A stretch of 64,000 nucleotides of DNA, taken from positions 100,838,510 to 100,902,509 of the forward strand of contig JAHLJT010008756.1 in assembly GCA_031308135.1 (NCBI GenBank), in the 5' to 3' direction. Shown in pieces: positions 12,189 through 23,119 of the stretch. The notes beneath the pieces are model-generated. The model was not told the DNA's origin. It saw only the letters and a program-made list of their open reading frames with translations, and did not search any database. A program made the position numbers and the translations under genes. The stretch is from Acheta domesticus (lineage: Eukaryota > Arthropoda > Insecta > Orthoptera > Gryllidae). Numbering within the stretch: position 1 is the stretch's first letter; each line of letters starts with the position of its first letter.

Positions 12189-12492
12189 TCACTGCAGCCT
12201 TCGCTGTGTGACGTCATCTGAGGAAGTGTCCCGTAAAGAAACAATAATTTTATCCTCTTCTTCGTCCATGATCATGTCTGTTTTCATATTCTTCGATTTT
12301 CTAATCGTGTTCACAACACTCGTTCCATTGATCTGGGAAGCATTCTGAAAATAATGTTCGGCATACATTTTCTTTGACTCGTAGAGGGGTACCGATGCTT
12401 CCTTTGTAACACGATTCTTAATGTAATTCCACACTAATTCGATGGAATTGCGATCGGCATGATAAGGAGGGAGCTCGATGTTCAGTCCACAT
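12189..12492 (-). pseudogene. IS630/Tc1-mariner-type transposase, C-terminal fragment
   Basis: On the minus strand the frame reads LPPYHADRNSIELVWNYIKN and then a charged tail ending DDVTQRRLQ before the stop at 12189. The family's usual form around the last catalytic Glu is PPYH-D-NPIELVW, so E of SIEL is the presumed third acidic residue. Only this C-terminal part is seen. The start is not defined, because the frame is broken just upstream near 12490. No inverted repeats were found around it. It is a decayed fragment with no likely activity. Confidence 0.7.
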
Positions 12493-13633
12493 TACCTTCG
12501 AACGGTTGTCTTGGAAACAAATAAGCACAATATTATGCACAATATATTTCACTTGAAGGTAGGTTAACGCTAAGACACACTACACTGCACAGCACTCGAT
12601 GGCGAAAGGGAAGAGCTGTGGACCAGGGCAACGCTTCCCCTGTCTTGTGTGATATGTTTCTTTACTAAACTTTAATAAATTAAGTGAGCGTTTGTGCATA
12701 GACAACTAAAATTGTTTTGATTTGGATAGCTGATACTTTTATTAAACAAAAACAAACAAAAATACTGTGTGTTGGGCGCAGCCACAACAACCTGCCAATT
12801 CATTCGGACTCCCCTCTTCTCCCCCGGCCACGACGGTTGTCGTGCACTGTGAGAGTGAGAGAGTGATATTTTCAGAGAAAGTAGTTTTGATGGTGGGAGT
12901 CACCCCTCCTCGCGCATGCGCATTCGAAGGGAGATTTGTATGTTGTCGGCTATAACATTGTTGCGGCCAATGCCTTGATACGGATAGCCAAAAAAAAAAA
13001 AGTTTTTAAAACAACGGTATTTTCGAGCAGAAACATTGGTATTATAACAGACGTTTTGCTTTCTATTGTTTTTTTTCAGATTGATGTATTTGTCCAGAAA
13101 CATCGATGTTTTCAAAAAATTCTCATGATGTAAATAAAATTTCTAGTATCTATTTTATTTGTGGATTGCTCGCTATCAACAGCCATTGAAAACTGTCACC
13201 ATTGTCGATCCCCAGGCGGCAACAAATCGGGCAATCTTTCTCCAGTGTTGTTACCTTTTTTCATTATTTTGTGCATGGTAATATCGTTAAACTGCAATTT
13301 GAACATTGACTGCATAATTAACAACTGACTACAGTATTTTCAATTGATTCGAAAATTGAGATGATAGTCGAATTTAAGGCAGAATATACATCAAAATAAA
13401 CTGGATGCGTTATTTGCCATATAACCAGGACATTTTACTTCGAAATGTTTCATCATATTTAAAACATCGATATTATAAACATCGATGTTTTTGTCATTGT
13501 TTTCATCGTCATCGAAAACCTTTTGGTGATCTATTGAAGTATCGATGTTTTTATAACATTTACCATCACTACATCTTGATCGACTACAGGCAGTTCCTGC
13601 CCACAGCGCTAATTAATATTAGACATATTTTTC
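12493..13633. other. Non-coding stretch with a GC-rich patch and CATCGATG motifs
   Basis: 12760-12950 is GC-richer and contains GCGCATGCGC at 12912-12921, an NRF1-like palindrome. 13000-13560 contains repeated ATCGATGTTT or related motifs (13101-13111, 13465-13471, 13480-13490, 13541-13550) in AT-rich DNA. No gene is recognised. Confidence 0.35.
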
Positions 13634-14038
13634 TTAACAAGTGAAGCAATATTTGGTGTTGGGATGCATAGAATGCTCTTCAATGTCAATGTCCTGAAGT
13701 TGGGTTCTTTCTTTGATTTTTATTATTTTCATTGCAGAGAAAAGCTGCTCACAATAATATGTTGACGCAAACATAGACCTTAGCTGCATTTTATCAAGCT
13801 CGGAGAAGACTTCTACATATAAATTCGGGAATCATCGCAACAAATTATGGAGTCCTTTAGAAGTTCTGTCCTTTAGAAGTAGGGAGTTCTGTAAATCTGT
13901 AATCTCCAACTGCATCAACGATGGCAGGGGAAGCATTGCAGAAAAAAGGCTTGTGGCTTCCTGTGGCAGCCTTCGCACTACTCTCATAGCTTCCACGAAA
14001 AGAAAAGCGAACGTGATAATGCGCTTTCCCCTCCACAA
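13634..14038 (-). pseudogene. hAT transposase, C-terminal fragment (ZBED5-like type)
   Basis: Minus-strand reading gives MQLEITDLQNSLLLKDR, one stop (TGA at 13832-13834), then in the same frame FPNLYVEVFSELDKM and SMFASTYYCEQLFSAMK, ending at the stop 13634-13636. The usual family motif is MFGSTYLCEQLFS-MK in the hAT C-terminal dimerisation domain, so the assignment is firm. Upstream of about 13940 the frame is open but I do not recognise it. The DDE core is absent. No inverted ends were identified. It is a dead fragment, distinct in sequence from the hAT pieces at 19.2 and 43-44.7 kb. Confidence 0.72.
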
Positions 14039-15040
14039 CCTCCTCCTGGGCTAGCCACCATTGCATGCGGGCGCCCGTGCCCGTGAGAGGTCGAGTTGGA
14101 ACAGCCTGACCTAACTATTATAGCCTGTAGTTGGAGGTGGCATTGGTGGCTGCCACGATGCAAAGGCATACCAGTCGTGGCATCATGTTTGCGGCGCCCG
14201 CGAGGAGGTGCGGCGACGTCCCCCCCCCCCACCAGCACGCGCGAACCGCTCTGGGACCCTGACCTTCAATCCCCACCCTCGGGCCGCGTTTCCCCTCCCT
14301 CAACCCGCACGCGTCAATCAGCGAGGTCGAGCGGTGGGGAGCACAAGTCTGCACCACTAATTCTACAGGAAGTTTGTTTTTGTAGACTTCGTGGTCTGCA
14401 CGGTGCGCCTTTCTCCAGCACTCCAGCAGTTTTAAAGCGGGAGAGATGGTGTCGTACCTACGAAGTGTCAGTGATCCCCTGAAACGGTCCCCAGAAAAAG
14501 TTTCGATTTTTAATACAACTATATTTGAATGATTGTAAATACATCCTTGACTTCATTTAGTCAGTGCTTTTTTATTTAAAATTATTAGTACAAATTTGTA
14601 AAATTCATGAAGTATTTGGCGAGGCATAATTTTTTTCCCTTTCACTTAATACAAAAGAATTCATAAGCATTACAATTGATAATGTTAATTTGAGAAAGTA
14701 CGTGTAAATACAATAATGCATTTTTACACACATTCTTTACAAACAATGAACGTAATTTGCATATTATTGCTTTCTTGTACTTTTCACATTTACGGAATGC
14801 TTAGCAGCCCAAATTTCGCATCTTGTCTTGTTAGTTTTCTTTCTCGAAATATCTGCTTCTTGTGTTCGTTTGAGTGCAAATAATGTGTTATTTTAGATAC
14901 GAACACTCGTGGCAATCCAGTTAAAATTGAATCGTTAGAATCTTAGAATTGACTTCAGAATAGACCGAGGGGAATATGATGCAAAATTACGTCTGCAATT
15001 CTCGTTTCAGTCTGTTCCTTAAGTATCAGGAATGTTTTAT
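14039..15040. other. GC-rich then AT-rich intergenic stretch
   Basis: 14040-14480 is unusually GC-rich for this window, with an open frame on each strand (128 codons on plus at 14096-14482). The translated products are Pro/Arg/Ser-rich and match nothing I know, as expected from GC-rich DNA read by chance. TTGTAGACTTCGTG at 14380-14393 also occurs in the hAT MITE hairpin at 45062-45075. 14500-15040 is AT-rich and empty. Confidence 0.35.
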
Positions 15041-15049
15041 CCTCGAGAT

Positions 15050-15763
15050 CAGGGGTTTTCAAACTTTTTCCGTCCACGGCTCCCTTGGCCTAAACGAAAC
15101 TTCCTGCGGTTCCCCTGGCAAAAATATGATTCAAATATAAGGGTTAATATAGGCATACTAAAGATTCAACACAAATAAAGTAATATAATAGGCTATTTTA
15201 TTCCTCCATTCAAATTAAGTATTAAAATAACACATAATACTTTTTGTGTCGGCGCCACGCTCTCGCGTGAGCACGAAAACTCATGATCGGCGTGGGTAGA
15301 AATATTAAATGTCCGCGGCCGCGGTGTGCTCTAGGCAGAGGCGTATCTACGGTACGGCAGACAAGGCACGTGCCATGGGCGCCACTCACAAAGGGCGCTA
15401 TTTAGAGTATACCCGTTAAAACAAATAGCAATAACCCTAATTTGAACTATCCTGACAGGGGCGCAAATTTTATGCTTGCCATGGGCGCCTGAATACCTAG
15501 ATACGCCTCTGGCTCTAGGGATGTACGTCGATGCTAAAACGAGCCACAGAAGCTTATTGGTAAAGAAATTGCTAGGTTCAATTAACCCACACTTAATTAG
15601 AAACATAAATCATATATATTACACATAAAGTGTAGTATAATAGTACAAAATTATTTTATAGTCATAAATGAAACAAGGAATAAAGTAAATCAAACCTAAA
15701 GATAACTTTTAATAAATCTCCGTGACGCCCCTGGGAGCCACGATGCAGAGTTTGAAAACCCCA
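15050..15763. mobile_element. hAT non-autonomous element, host of a nested MITE
   Basis: The left end CAGGGGTTTTCAAAC at 15050 mirrors the right end, which reads TGGGGTTTTCAAAC on the other strand, and similarity continues into CACGGCTCCC / CGTGGCTCCC. The flanking 8-mers CCTCGAGA (15041-15048) and TCTCCAGA (15764-15771) match at 6 of 8 positions. Eight-base duplications with CAG-type ends indicate hAT. The interior is non-coding and contains the complete MITE at 15336-15511. Confidence 0.78.
15336..15511. mobile_element. hAT-type MITE, 176 bp, complete
   Basis: Perfect 14-bp inverted ends: CAGAGGCGTATCTA at 15336-15349 and TAGATACGCCTCTG at 15498-15511. A perfect 8-bp target-site duplication GCTCTAGG lies at 15328-15335 and 15512-15519. 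It has no coding capacity. A second copy lies at the N gap (9305-9469). It inserted into the older hAT element around it. Confidence 0.93.
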
Positions 15764-15771
15764 TCTCCAGA

Positions 15772-17880
15772 CAGTTGAATGTACTTGCTTAGATTGCGTC
15801 ACAGGAAATGGAGGTTATCGCAAGGGCTTCGTGGTCGAAGCGCTGCTCTAACCATGATGCAATGACACAGGCATCCCGCCTCAGCCAATGAGTTTCATGC
15901 ACCAGTTTTTCGTCAGCACATTAGCGGGAATTTTAAATGCACCCAGATTCACCTTCAAATGCACCCAGATGACCATCACCTTGTTGCCTCACCACCTTGG
16001 CCTGGCTTTTCAAACGAACTGCCGTCGTGGTCAGGGGGTTCGTGATGTTTCATGTGCTGCGCAGAACTAGCAAAATGGGCGCGGCGAAAACAGCTCACCC
16101 ATGTCATTGCATCATGTGCCTAACGTAAGAAAGCGCGTGGGAGCTTTGCGAGCCCAGATACTTCGGCAAGATAAAATTTATTTCTAATAATTAACATGCG
16201 GCTCCCAATCATGTGACGAATAATGTAGTCTGTAGATAGAAAATTAGATGAAGTTAATGAAAATCCAAAAGTATACAATATTCTGAAACCATACAGTAGT
16301 GGAATTATGCATGGGCATTAGAATGCATGGGAATTATGCAGGGTCTAAATTTTCCAACGCGACACCTCCCGGGATAGGTCAGTGGTGTCAAGGTTTGCTA
16401 CTGGAGGCAGTGGCACGCCTCGCGGCACCGTGCCATGCCACGAGCTTCTCTGTGCCACTAGCGTTGGGAGAGGAGAAACTATTATTAATCCCGCCGTTTT
16501 ACATTAGTGATGGTGTTGTCTCTTGCGGCGGGGTTATGAACTGCGTGGAGAGACGATTTCGTCGTGGCACTCGTGCCAAGGACTCCCGCTTGTGACATCG
16601 ACCTTGACAATGCTGTGATAGGGTCATGAACCCCCTAACTGTAGTCGTCACCTTGCACGCCCCTTCGATCATATACGGATGGCGCAAACCCTAACCTACG
16701 CCAAGAACCCAAGGAAACATTTCAGACCGGTCGGTCACCTGATTGTGGGACAATGAACCGTACAGTTTGATAATGTGGGATACGAGTACTCTTTTTAAGA
16801 AAATTGTAGTATTTGTTGCCTCTATTTGTAATGTGATTCACTCATTACGTGTGCAGAACTTTGACTTACTTTTCCTAGCTAATCTTTTTTTTACCGCCCA
16901 AGAAATTCGATGAAGTTGAAATTCTTCGGCATAAGAATATACAGTCAATCATTTCATACACATCACTTTTTATGTATTTTCTATTACAGTAATTGGATAA
17001 ATTTGCACTTTTTTGTTCAAAAAACCCACTGCAGGAGTGCTTTACTTTGCTTTTCCAACGCCGCATTTAATCTGTAATTTTCTTTAGAAATCAAGGCAAG
17101 CAGGGCATCATATTTTTTCTACTCTGAATAGACCTCTCAATCACAGACTTTTACAACAAAATTTTAGTATTTGAAAACCATAAATTCAGTCCTACATGCC
17201 AAAAGATAAACTATACAGAAAATAAGTGAATTAAATTTAATTTTACAAAAGCTTTCAGTAAAAACGCATAAACCGTTAGCTTAATTGTGACAAAAAAGGC
17301 AATATTTGACGAACTAAAACACTAATAAACATCGTACTAAAAAAAGATAGCTTTTAAAATGCAATGTTTAAAATACAAATGTTTGCATACAAATGTTTGA
17401 ATAACATTTGATTCCATGACATTTTTTGATCTAAAATTATAGAATTATTAAAATTAAATTACCATTATTTTAATTCTCTAATATATCTCATATATACAAT
17501 TTAGTTTATGCTTCCAATTTACCTTATGGTACTTATTATAAGGATCAAAGAGAAATGGTATATTGTCTCATTATTTCAAAGGGACTTCAACCATGTCAAT
17601 ACATTGCGTGTTTTAAATAAAATGTGAATAACAGTAAAGCCATTTGCACTGAATATATCTAGTGTATTTAATCTTCAGACAAAATTATAAAAAATTATAC
17701 TTTTTTTCTAACACTTCTGTAATTTTCAAACAGGTAGGAAAACGGGATCATCGAGGTAATTGAATAATATATCAAAAAAGGGTACATGAGTGGCTACCAA
17801 TCCATCAAGACTACAAAATTTGTATTGAACACATTATACTGTTACTTAAATATACGTAATGTCCAAATAAATATAAATTA
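15772..17880. other. Intergenic stretch without recognised genes
   Basis: 15772-16700 is of mixed composition with a GC-rich, partly self-complementary patch at 16390-16460 (repeated GTGGCAC/GTGCCAC). Short open frames at 16299-16595 on plus and 16499-16687 on minus overlap each other and match nothing known. 16800-17880 is AT-rich and empty. Confidence 0.35.
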
Positions 17881-17899
17881 ATATGTAAATACCTGTACG

Positions 17900-18080
17900 G
17901 CTGCGCATGCGCAGAACGCGGCGCCCGGCGCGCAGCGATGAGTCAAGAGCGACATTGTCTAGCGCCGGTCTCTATGCTTCAACTCAGTGACGTCATGTCC
18001 CATCTATTTTGTTTACAAGGTCGAAGCAAGCTCTCTTTTACCACGTATTGACCTTGTATTGACCACGTATTGACCTAATA
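17900..18080. promoter_or_regulatory. Promoter-like GC-rich patch (NRF1 and CRE motifs)
   Basis: A perfect TGCGCATGCGCA (NRF1-type, 17902-17913) is followed by CpG-rich DNA and a perfect TGACGTCA (CRE, 17988-17995). Three tandem 11-mers of the form ACGTATTGACC lie at 18043-18075. Such motif pairs are common in broadly expressed promoters. No coding exon is recognised next to it, so it may equally be part of a repeat. Direction is undetermined. Confidence 0.3.
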
Positions 18081-18334
18081 CAGTGGAATTAGTTTAGCGT
18101 GGCCGCTCAAGGTCAGTGCCCAGAGCTTCCGGAAGAGTCTATTCCTTAAACTTATCGCTTTAGGGGGGAGCGCGTCCCTTCCCAGGACGTGTTGACAGCC
18201 CTACTCCAGTTGAGTAAACATTGACCCTGACTATTCGTCTCCGCAAAGTGCCAGTTTTAGTTGCATTTCCCTAACAGAGTACATCTATTTGCTTGAAGTT
18301 CTGTGTAAGTGATTATTATTTTGTATATATGAGT

Positions 18335-18665
18335 ACTTTTTCTATAATTTCCTGACAAACATAGCCCGCTCGAAATTGACTGTGCTTCGTTTTCGTCCTC
18401 TTCTTACAACTACAATTTTAAAAATACAATTTCTTCTCAAGTAAATGTATTTATCAAAACTACATCTTCAAATAAGGTCATGATATTTTTTTTCAAAATA
18501 CGTGTAGATTTTCTGTAATTTTGCGACAAACATAATAGCCCGCTGTAAATTTACTGCGCTTCGGACAACTGGATGCGTCGTAAATTTGAATTTGCAATTT
18601 GTATATTATTTCTTTGGTTCGTTTCTTACATTCGACCTTTTGTTATACATTTACACATTAAAACT
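18335..18665. repeat. Dispersed-family segment (empty site for the 5.7 kb element)
   Basis: Matches 28910-29064 joined to 34750-34965, and the reverse complement of 37455-37670. Landmarks are TTCCTGACAAACAT, ATTTATCAAAACTACATC (18450-18467), ACTGCGCTTCGGA and TTATACATTTACACATTAA. Here the sequence is uninterrupted at ACTACATC, where the 28 kb copy carries the 5685-bp insertion. Confidence 0.85.
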
Positions 18666-18945
18666 GTCCCGATTGGGAAGCGGTGGCCCGGAGGGGAAGA
18701 TTGCTGGAGGAAAACTCCTACAGTACGAGGTGTAGTTCGGCCTGGTCTCACGTTCCAGCGTGGGAGGAACACCGCCACCACGCGATATATCCTTCAGAGG
18801 CGATATATGAAACAAATACATTTTCGGCAATATGTTTAAATCTGTGTACAGGGCGAAAATTGTTACAGAATTTAACTTCCCTTTTTTTCATTAGTTTTGG
18901 AGAATAAGCATTGAACGCCTTGAAACAATTTTTTTGAGGCGGGGG

Positions 18946-19781
18946 CAGGGCCGTAGCCATGATTATTTCTCGGGAGGGGCTTCCAAAAATTTAAAAAAAT
19001 GAATAGTACGAGATTTATTATAATATGTTTATTGTGTTTGTTAAAAAGAGATGTTCTTGAAAAATGAAACACCAACATGATTTTAAACATATTTGAACAT
19101 TATTTCCACATAACATTATTTCGAAAGTTTAAACACAATATTTAATTTATTATTTTCTATTCCAATAATCCAAACTACAGGAGGGGTCAACTACAAAAGC
19201 AATTTTCTTCTTTCCAGCCACAATGTCAACCATTTTGTCCAGTGATATCCCTATGAATTGAAATAATGGCTAGTGCACTGAGTCTGGTATCACACATGAC
19301 ACTACGTATAAAACTTTTTACTCCCTTCATTGTAGAAAATGACCTCTCCACACTAGCAGTTGTTACTGGCAAGGTAGCTAAGATAGTAAGTATCTAATAG
19401 TACGTAAATATACTGGCTTGCAGTTCTCTAAGACTTTCAGCACCTCGAGATTAGCATCTATGGTGGAAGTGTTTTTACACCATAGTTCATAACCAGCTTT
19501 TACTGCAGAGAGTGATGTTCTGATATCAAAATATGGAGCTAAATTTTCCAACTTGTTCATTTCAAGGATGGAAGCGAAGAATGGAAGAAGTACGTGGAAA
19601 CTTGGAAGAATGTCTTCATTTGAAGTAAATCTGTCTGTACTTTTCTACATGTCGATATATTTGGATAAATTTAAACTAATAAATAAATAATGAATGAAAG
19701 AAAAAATATTTTCGAAAGAATGAAAAAAGAATTTCGGGGAGGGCTTCAGCCCCTCGAGCCCCTCTCCTAGCTACGTGCCTG
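18946..19781. mobile_element. hAT element with partial transposase
   Basis: The left end reads CAGGGCCGTAGCCATG at 18946. The right end, read on the other strand, is CAGGCACGTAGCTAGG from 19781. The flanking 8-mers GGCGGGGG (18938-18945) and GGTGGGGG (19782-19789) match at 7 of 8. The 836-bp element keeps only the 3' part of a transposase on the minus strand, so it is internally deleted and non-autonomous. Confidence 0.82.
19180..19625 (-). pseudogene. hAT transposase C-terminus inside the 836-bp element
   Basis: The minus strand reads LPFFASILEMNKLENLAPYF through KAGYELWCKN and VYLRTIRYLLS, then a stop at 19378-19380. After a one-base shift it continues LPVTTASVERSFSTMKGVKS and RLSALAIISIHRDI. 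TASVERSFSTMK is the hallmark of the hAT C-terminal dimerisation domain. The N-terminal zinc finger and the catalytic DDE core are missing. The reading frame is open on both sides of the single shift, which suggests fairly recent decay. It lies between the two hAT inverted ends, so it belonged to this element. Confidence 0.85.
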
Positions 19782-19822
19782 GGTGGGGGGTCGATTTCCC
19801 ATTTAATACTTGTGTGGATTTT

Positions 19823-19875
<53 letters not shown>
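19823..19875. repeat. (TAA)n microsatellite
   Basis: About 17 uninterrupted TAA units. A second short ATAATAATAATTAT-type stretch lies at 20066-20100. Confidence 0.95.
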
Positions 19876-20099
19876 TTTATTTTACATGTGTGGAAACATG
19901 CAAACAGACTTTCAGTGCTCAAAACTAGTTTGCTTTATTCGAAACACAATTGCGACTTCCACATACATTTCGTTTCCTGTTCTTGATAAACGCATCCGGT
20001 TTCGCAACGAAATAACAGTAAAAGTGATATGCAAACGGAAAGGCAAGACAAGGAAACTACATATATCATAATAATGATAATAATAATTATTATAATAAT

Positions 20100-21900
20100 T
20101 ACTTTATTTGTATGGTATGATACAGGCCGTTTGGCCCACACTCCCGCCAATTCACAACCGACACTCGAATTTGTGTATTTACCAAATTGGTAAATGCATT
20201 TCAACATGCGCATTTCTGACATTGTGCATGAAAATGAATGAATGAAACGTCATCCCGAGTGGAAACAGTAACCATCGAGTGGATACAGTATGAACAGTAT
20301 CACAATTCTTATTTCATTTAAACTCATAACTTTTTGCACACCATCACATTCAAGACATCCATTGCCTTTTCCTCTATATCCTTTTACTTACTACAACCAG
20401 AAAATTTCAAACGATAGTAGTTCTTCGAAAACTACAAGATTCAGTGGTGTCTCCTGTTCAGTGAGCATAGGGATGCGATCAGTTTTATGGGTTAAAGAAG
20501 GCAGACCAATCAAAGTAATGGACATGTTAATGCATTCCAAATTATGATGTACACCTACTGCATATTTTTTGAACATTGCTAATTTCGCATTACTTACTCT
20601 GTCAATAATAAATACCGCAAAAGTACATTCAAACTTGGGCAATACACCTAATTGTTTAATATGAGGTCGATCTGCCGTTATTTCGCGCAGTCGAGAACTA
20701 AAGTTTTTGAAAACCTTGCATAGAACATTGGGAGTTTTCACTCATTATTTCCTGTCTCCTGTAACTCATCCACTTCTACAAACTATTTGCTCGCCATGTC
20801 ATCTTTTCGCACGAAAATGGTTGGATTCTAACTATCGCGTTACAATTTCGAAACTATGGTTTTTCGTTGTAGAAGTACATGTAATACTCCATGTCGTAGT
20901 TTCAAAGAAAACTCGGCATTTTCGTAACAACTCACAATACACGTGAAAAACCTGGCAACCAACCGGTCGCGTGCGGTGAGAGTTCTGTGACAGTATTGAT
21001 AGAGGGCACCTGACAAGAGTATGTGGCAAGTCCGAATAGCTAGCCGAGACCAAACGAAATAGAAAACTAATGCGGGAAAGTCTGTGACATTATGTAGCAC
21101 CACTAAATAAGAAAGGTTTTCCTGTATAATGTTGGTTGTAACATGTAAAATAAGCTATGGAAATCCGGCTTTACATTGTATGTGGAAAATGTGTTCAACA
21201 CTTGTGTCAGCACCCAAAAAGGAAAAATAAACAAGGAAATCTGAAGAAGGAAATCTGGTTTTCCCCCTTGCGGCTGTATGACGACATTTGCAACCGTCCA
21301 AATATCCCACTTATTCCTTCCTGCCTTAACGACAAAAGCAGATACTACGAAATTTAATTTTTGTTTCACAGTTAAATGGGTCGTGATAGATTGAAGAAAA
21401 TAATGCATTAAGAAACTAATTGTGCTGAACAGCACGTACTTTCTCCCCATTAGTAATTAGTACTATTTATACCACAATTTCTCTCCGTATTAACACATCT
21501 CAGTCATCATTTTTTGTAAAACTCTTTTGAAATCATAGAATATTTGGTGCGAAAATTAAATAGTTTCAAGCAATAGATTTGTTCATTCAAAACTTTTAAA
21601 TGAAAAAGTCCGAGAAAGTAAAAATATATTTCTGGCATGAATTCATTATATAAGTTATGCAGTGTATTCACGAACATATAGTAGTAACATATAATAGTTA
21701 TTATTTAACAGCATGGTATTGTAATATGCTACAAATATATAAAAGTATTAGTTTATATAATCGCAAACTAAACACCGCAGTCAATGTCGTCGTATCAGCA
21801 CGGCATTACAACAGTGGGTTACAACAACCAACAATGACCGCACATCTATTCTTTTCACATTTAACACAATTAAAGGAAGCAATTTAAAATGAAATAACAG

Positions 21901-21903
<3 letters not shown>
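20100..21903. other. Intergenic stretch with unrecognised open frames
   Basis: Minus-strand open frames at 20391-20741 (116 codons) and 21103-21450 (115 codons) are among the longer ones outside transposons. I recognise no domain in either, and neither has flanking splice or start signals that convince me. 20955-21110 is a reverse-oriented dispersed-family end (GCGGGAAAGTCTGTGACATT, then GTAGCACCACTA). The rest is AT-rich and empty. Confidence 0.3.

Positions 21904-21947
<44 letters not shown>
21904..21947. repeat. (TA)n microsatellite
   Basis: About 22 uninterrupted TA units. Confidence 0.95.
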
Positions 21948-21953
<6 letters not shown>

Positions 21954-22339
21954 AAAATAAGAAATAATATACAAATTCTAAATACGTAGCATCCAACTGC
22001 TTAATTTGGGGGCGGGCTTAAAGCATCCACCTTATTCAAAACACCTCTGAAAATATGATCAGGAAGCCAACTATTTTCAGAGCGGGAGATTAATTTTGAC
22101 GCCTAATTTCTCCACAAATACTCATATTTTCGAAAAATTCCACATGACCTTATTTGAAGATCTGTTTTTTTGAACACATTTCGTTAAGAAAAATTTTGTA
22201 TCTTCACAATTGTAGTTGTAGTAGGAAACCGAATTTATTTATTAATTTTTTAAGTTTTATAAAATCACGCATTTCAACGAACACAAGACCTGCACCATTC
22301 TCTTCAGCTTCCATTGTGCTATCTAAGGACCTAATTTAA

Positions 22340-22954
22340 CCCTGCACTGGGAACGTGGGGTGTGAAATGCCCCTTGCGTTTTTCATTTTTATATTTTTGT
22401 AGGTTGGCAATATCTATTGGTCATCCTGTTCGAGCACTTTTCTTTTAACGTGGCTACCATTGTTAAGGCGCGATTACACTGGTGAATAGTACGTTTATGT
22501 AATTGTATTAGTGGTATTGGGACAGTGCATACCCCACGTTTCATATCCCCATACCAGCACCGGCAGCTAGAAATCGCTTATATGGGCGATGTAGCATGTG
22601 CCCAAGACAAAAGGACAAAAAAAACAAGTATTACATGCTACGATTGTGGCAAATTGGTTTGTTCAGACTATAAGTTCACAATATGCCATAATTGTAAAAA
22701 TCTTTGGTGTTTATGTGTTTAAAGTGTTTATGGTAACTGTACCTATGCTGCACAATTAATAAATATATGTTAAAAATGTAGCAACTGTTTTTATCACTTT
22801 TTTATAAATTAAACTATCATTACGTACATGTAATTCAATGATAAAATTTGTCGATATTAACGGCACAGTTTAAAAATAGGGTTTTCGTGCTTGGGGTGCA
22901 TAATGTCCCACGTTTCAGTTCACGTTCCAAGAAAAGGACGTTTCGAGTCCAGGG
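22340..22954 (+). mobile_element. piggyBac-type non-autonomous element, copy in block B
   Basis: Same structure as in block A: TTAA at 22336-22339 and 22955-22958, and inverted ends beginning CCCTG. The 615-bp interior contains a short open frame for the end of a piggyBac transposase. It is duplicated together with its flanks, so it was inserted before the block was copied. Confidence 0.85.
22525..22722 (+). pseudogene. piggyBac transposase C-terminal cysteine-rich remnant
   Basis: A 65-codon open frame ends KRTKKTSITCYDCGKLVC, SDYKFTICHNC and a short tail before the stop. The CX2C, C, CX2C spacing and the preceding basic stretch match the C-terminal cysteine-rich domain with which piggyBac transposases bind their transposon ends. 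The first Cys pair of that domain is reduced to a single Cys, and the usual His is replaced (SDY in place of a CxEH-type segment). The catalytic DDD core is absent. The ATG at 22525 is simply the first in the frame. It is probably a remnant left after internal deletion. The copy A frame is broken by two extra A residues. Confidence 0.65.
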
Positions 22955-23119
22955 TTAATCAAAATATGAGCGGTTTTTAAGAAAAAATGGTTTACAGAAA
23001 ATAAAAATTGCCTATGTTTGACACGAAATTTCGCAAAAAATATGCATGTTTTGGAAAAATCGGACATGACCTTATTTGAAGATGGGTTTTATGAACACAT
23101 TTCATTAAGAAAAAATATA

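Noticed and set aside
14096..14482. 128-codon plus-strand open frame
   Set aside because: It lies in GC-rich DNA with open frames on both strands. The product is low-complexity and matches nothing known.
20391..20741. 116-codon minus-strand open frame as a host gene
   Set aside because: No recognised domain, no splice or promoter context and average composition. Kept only as an unassigned open frame within the stretch description.
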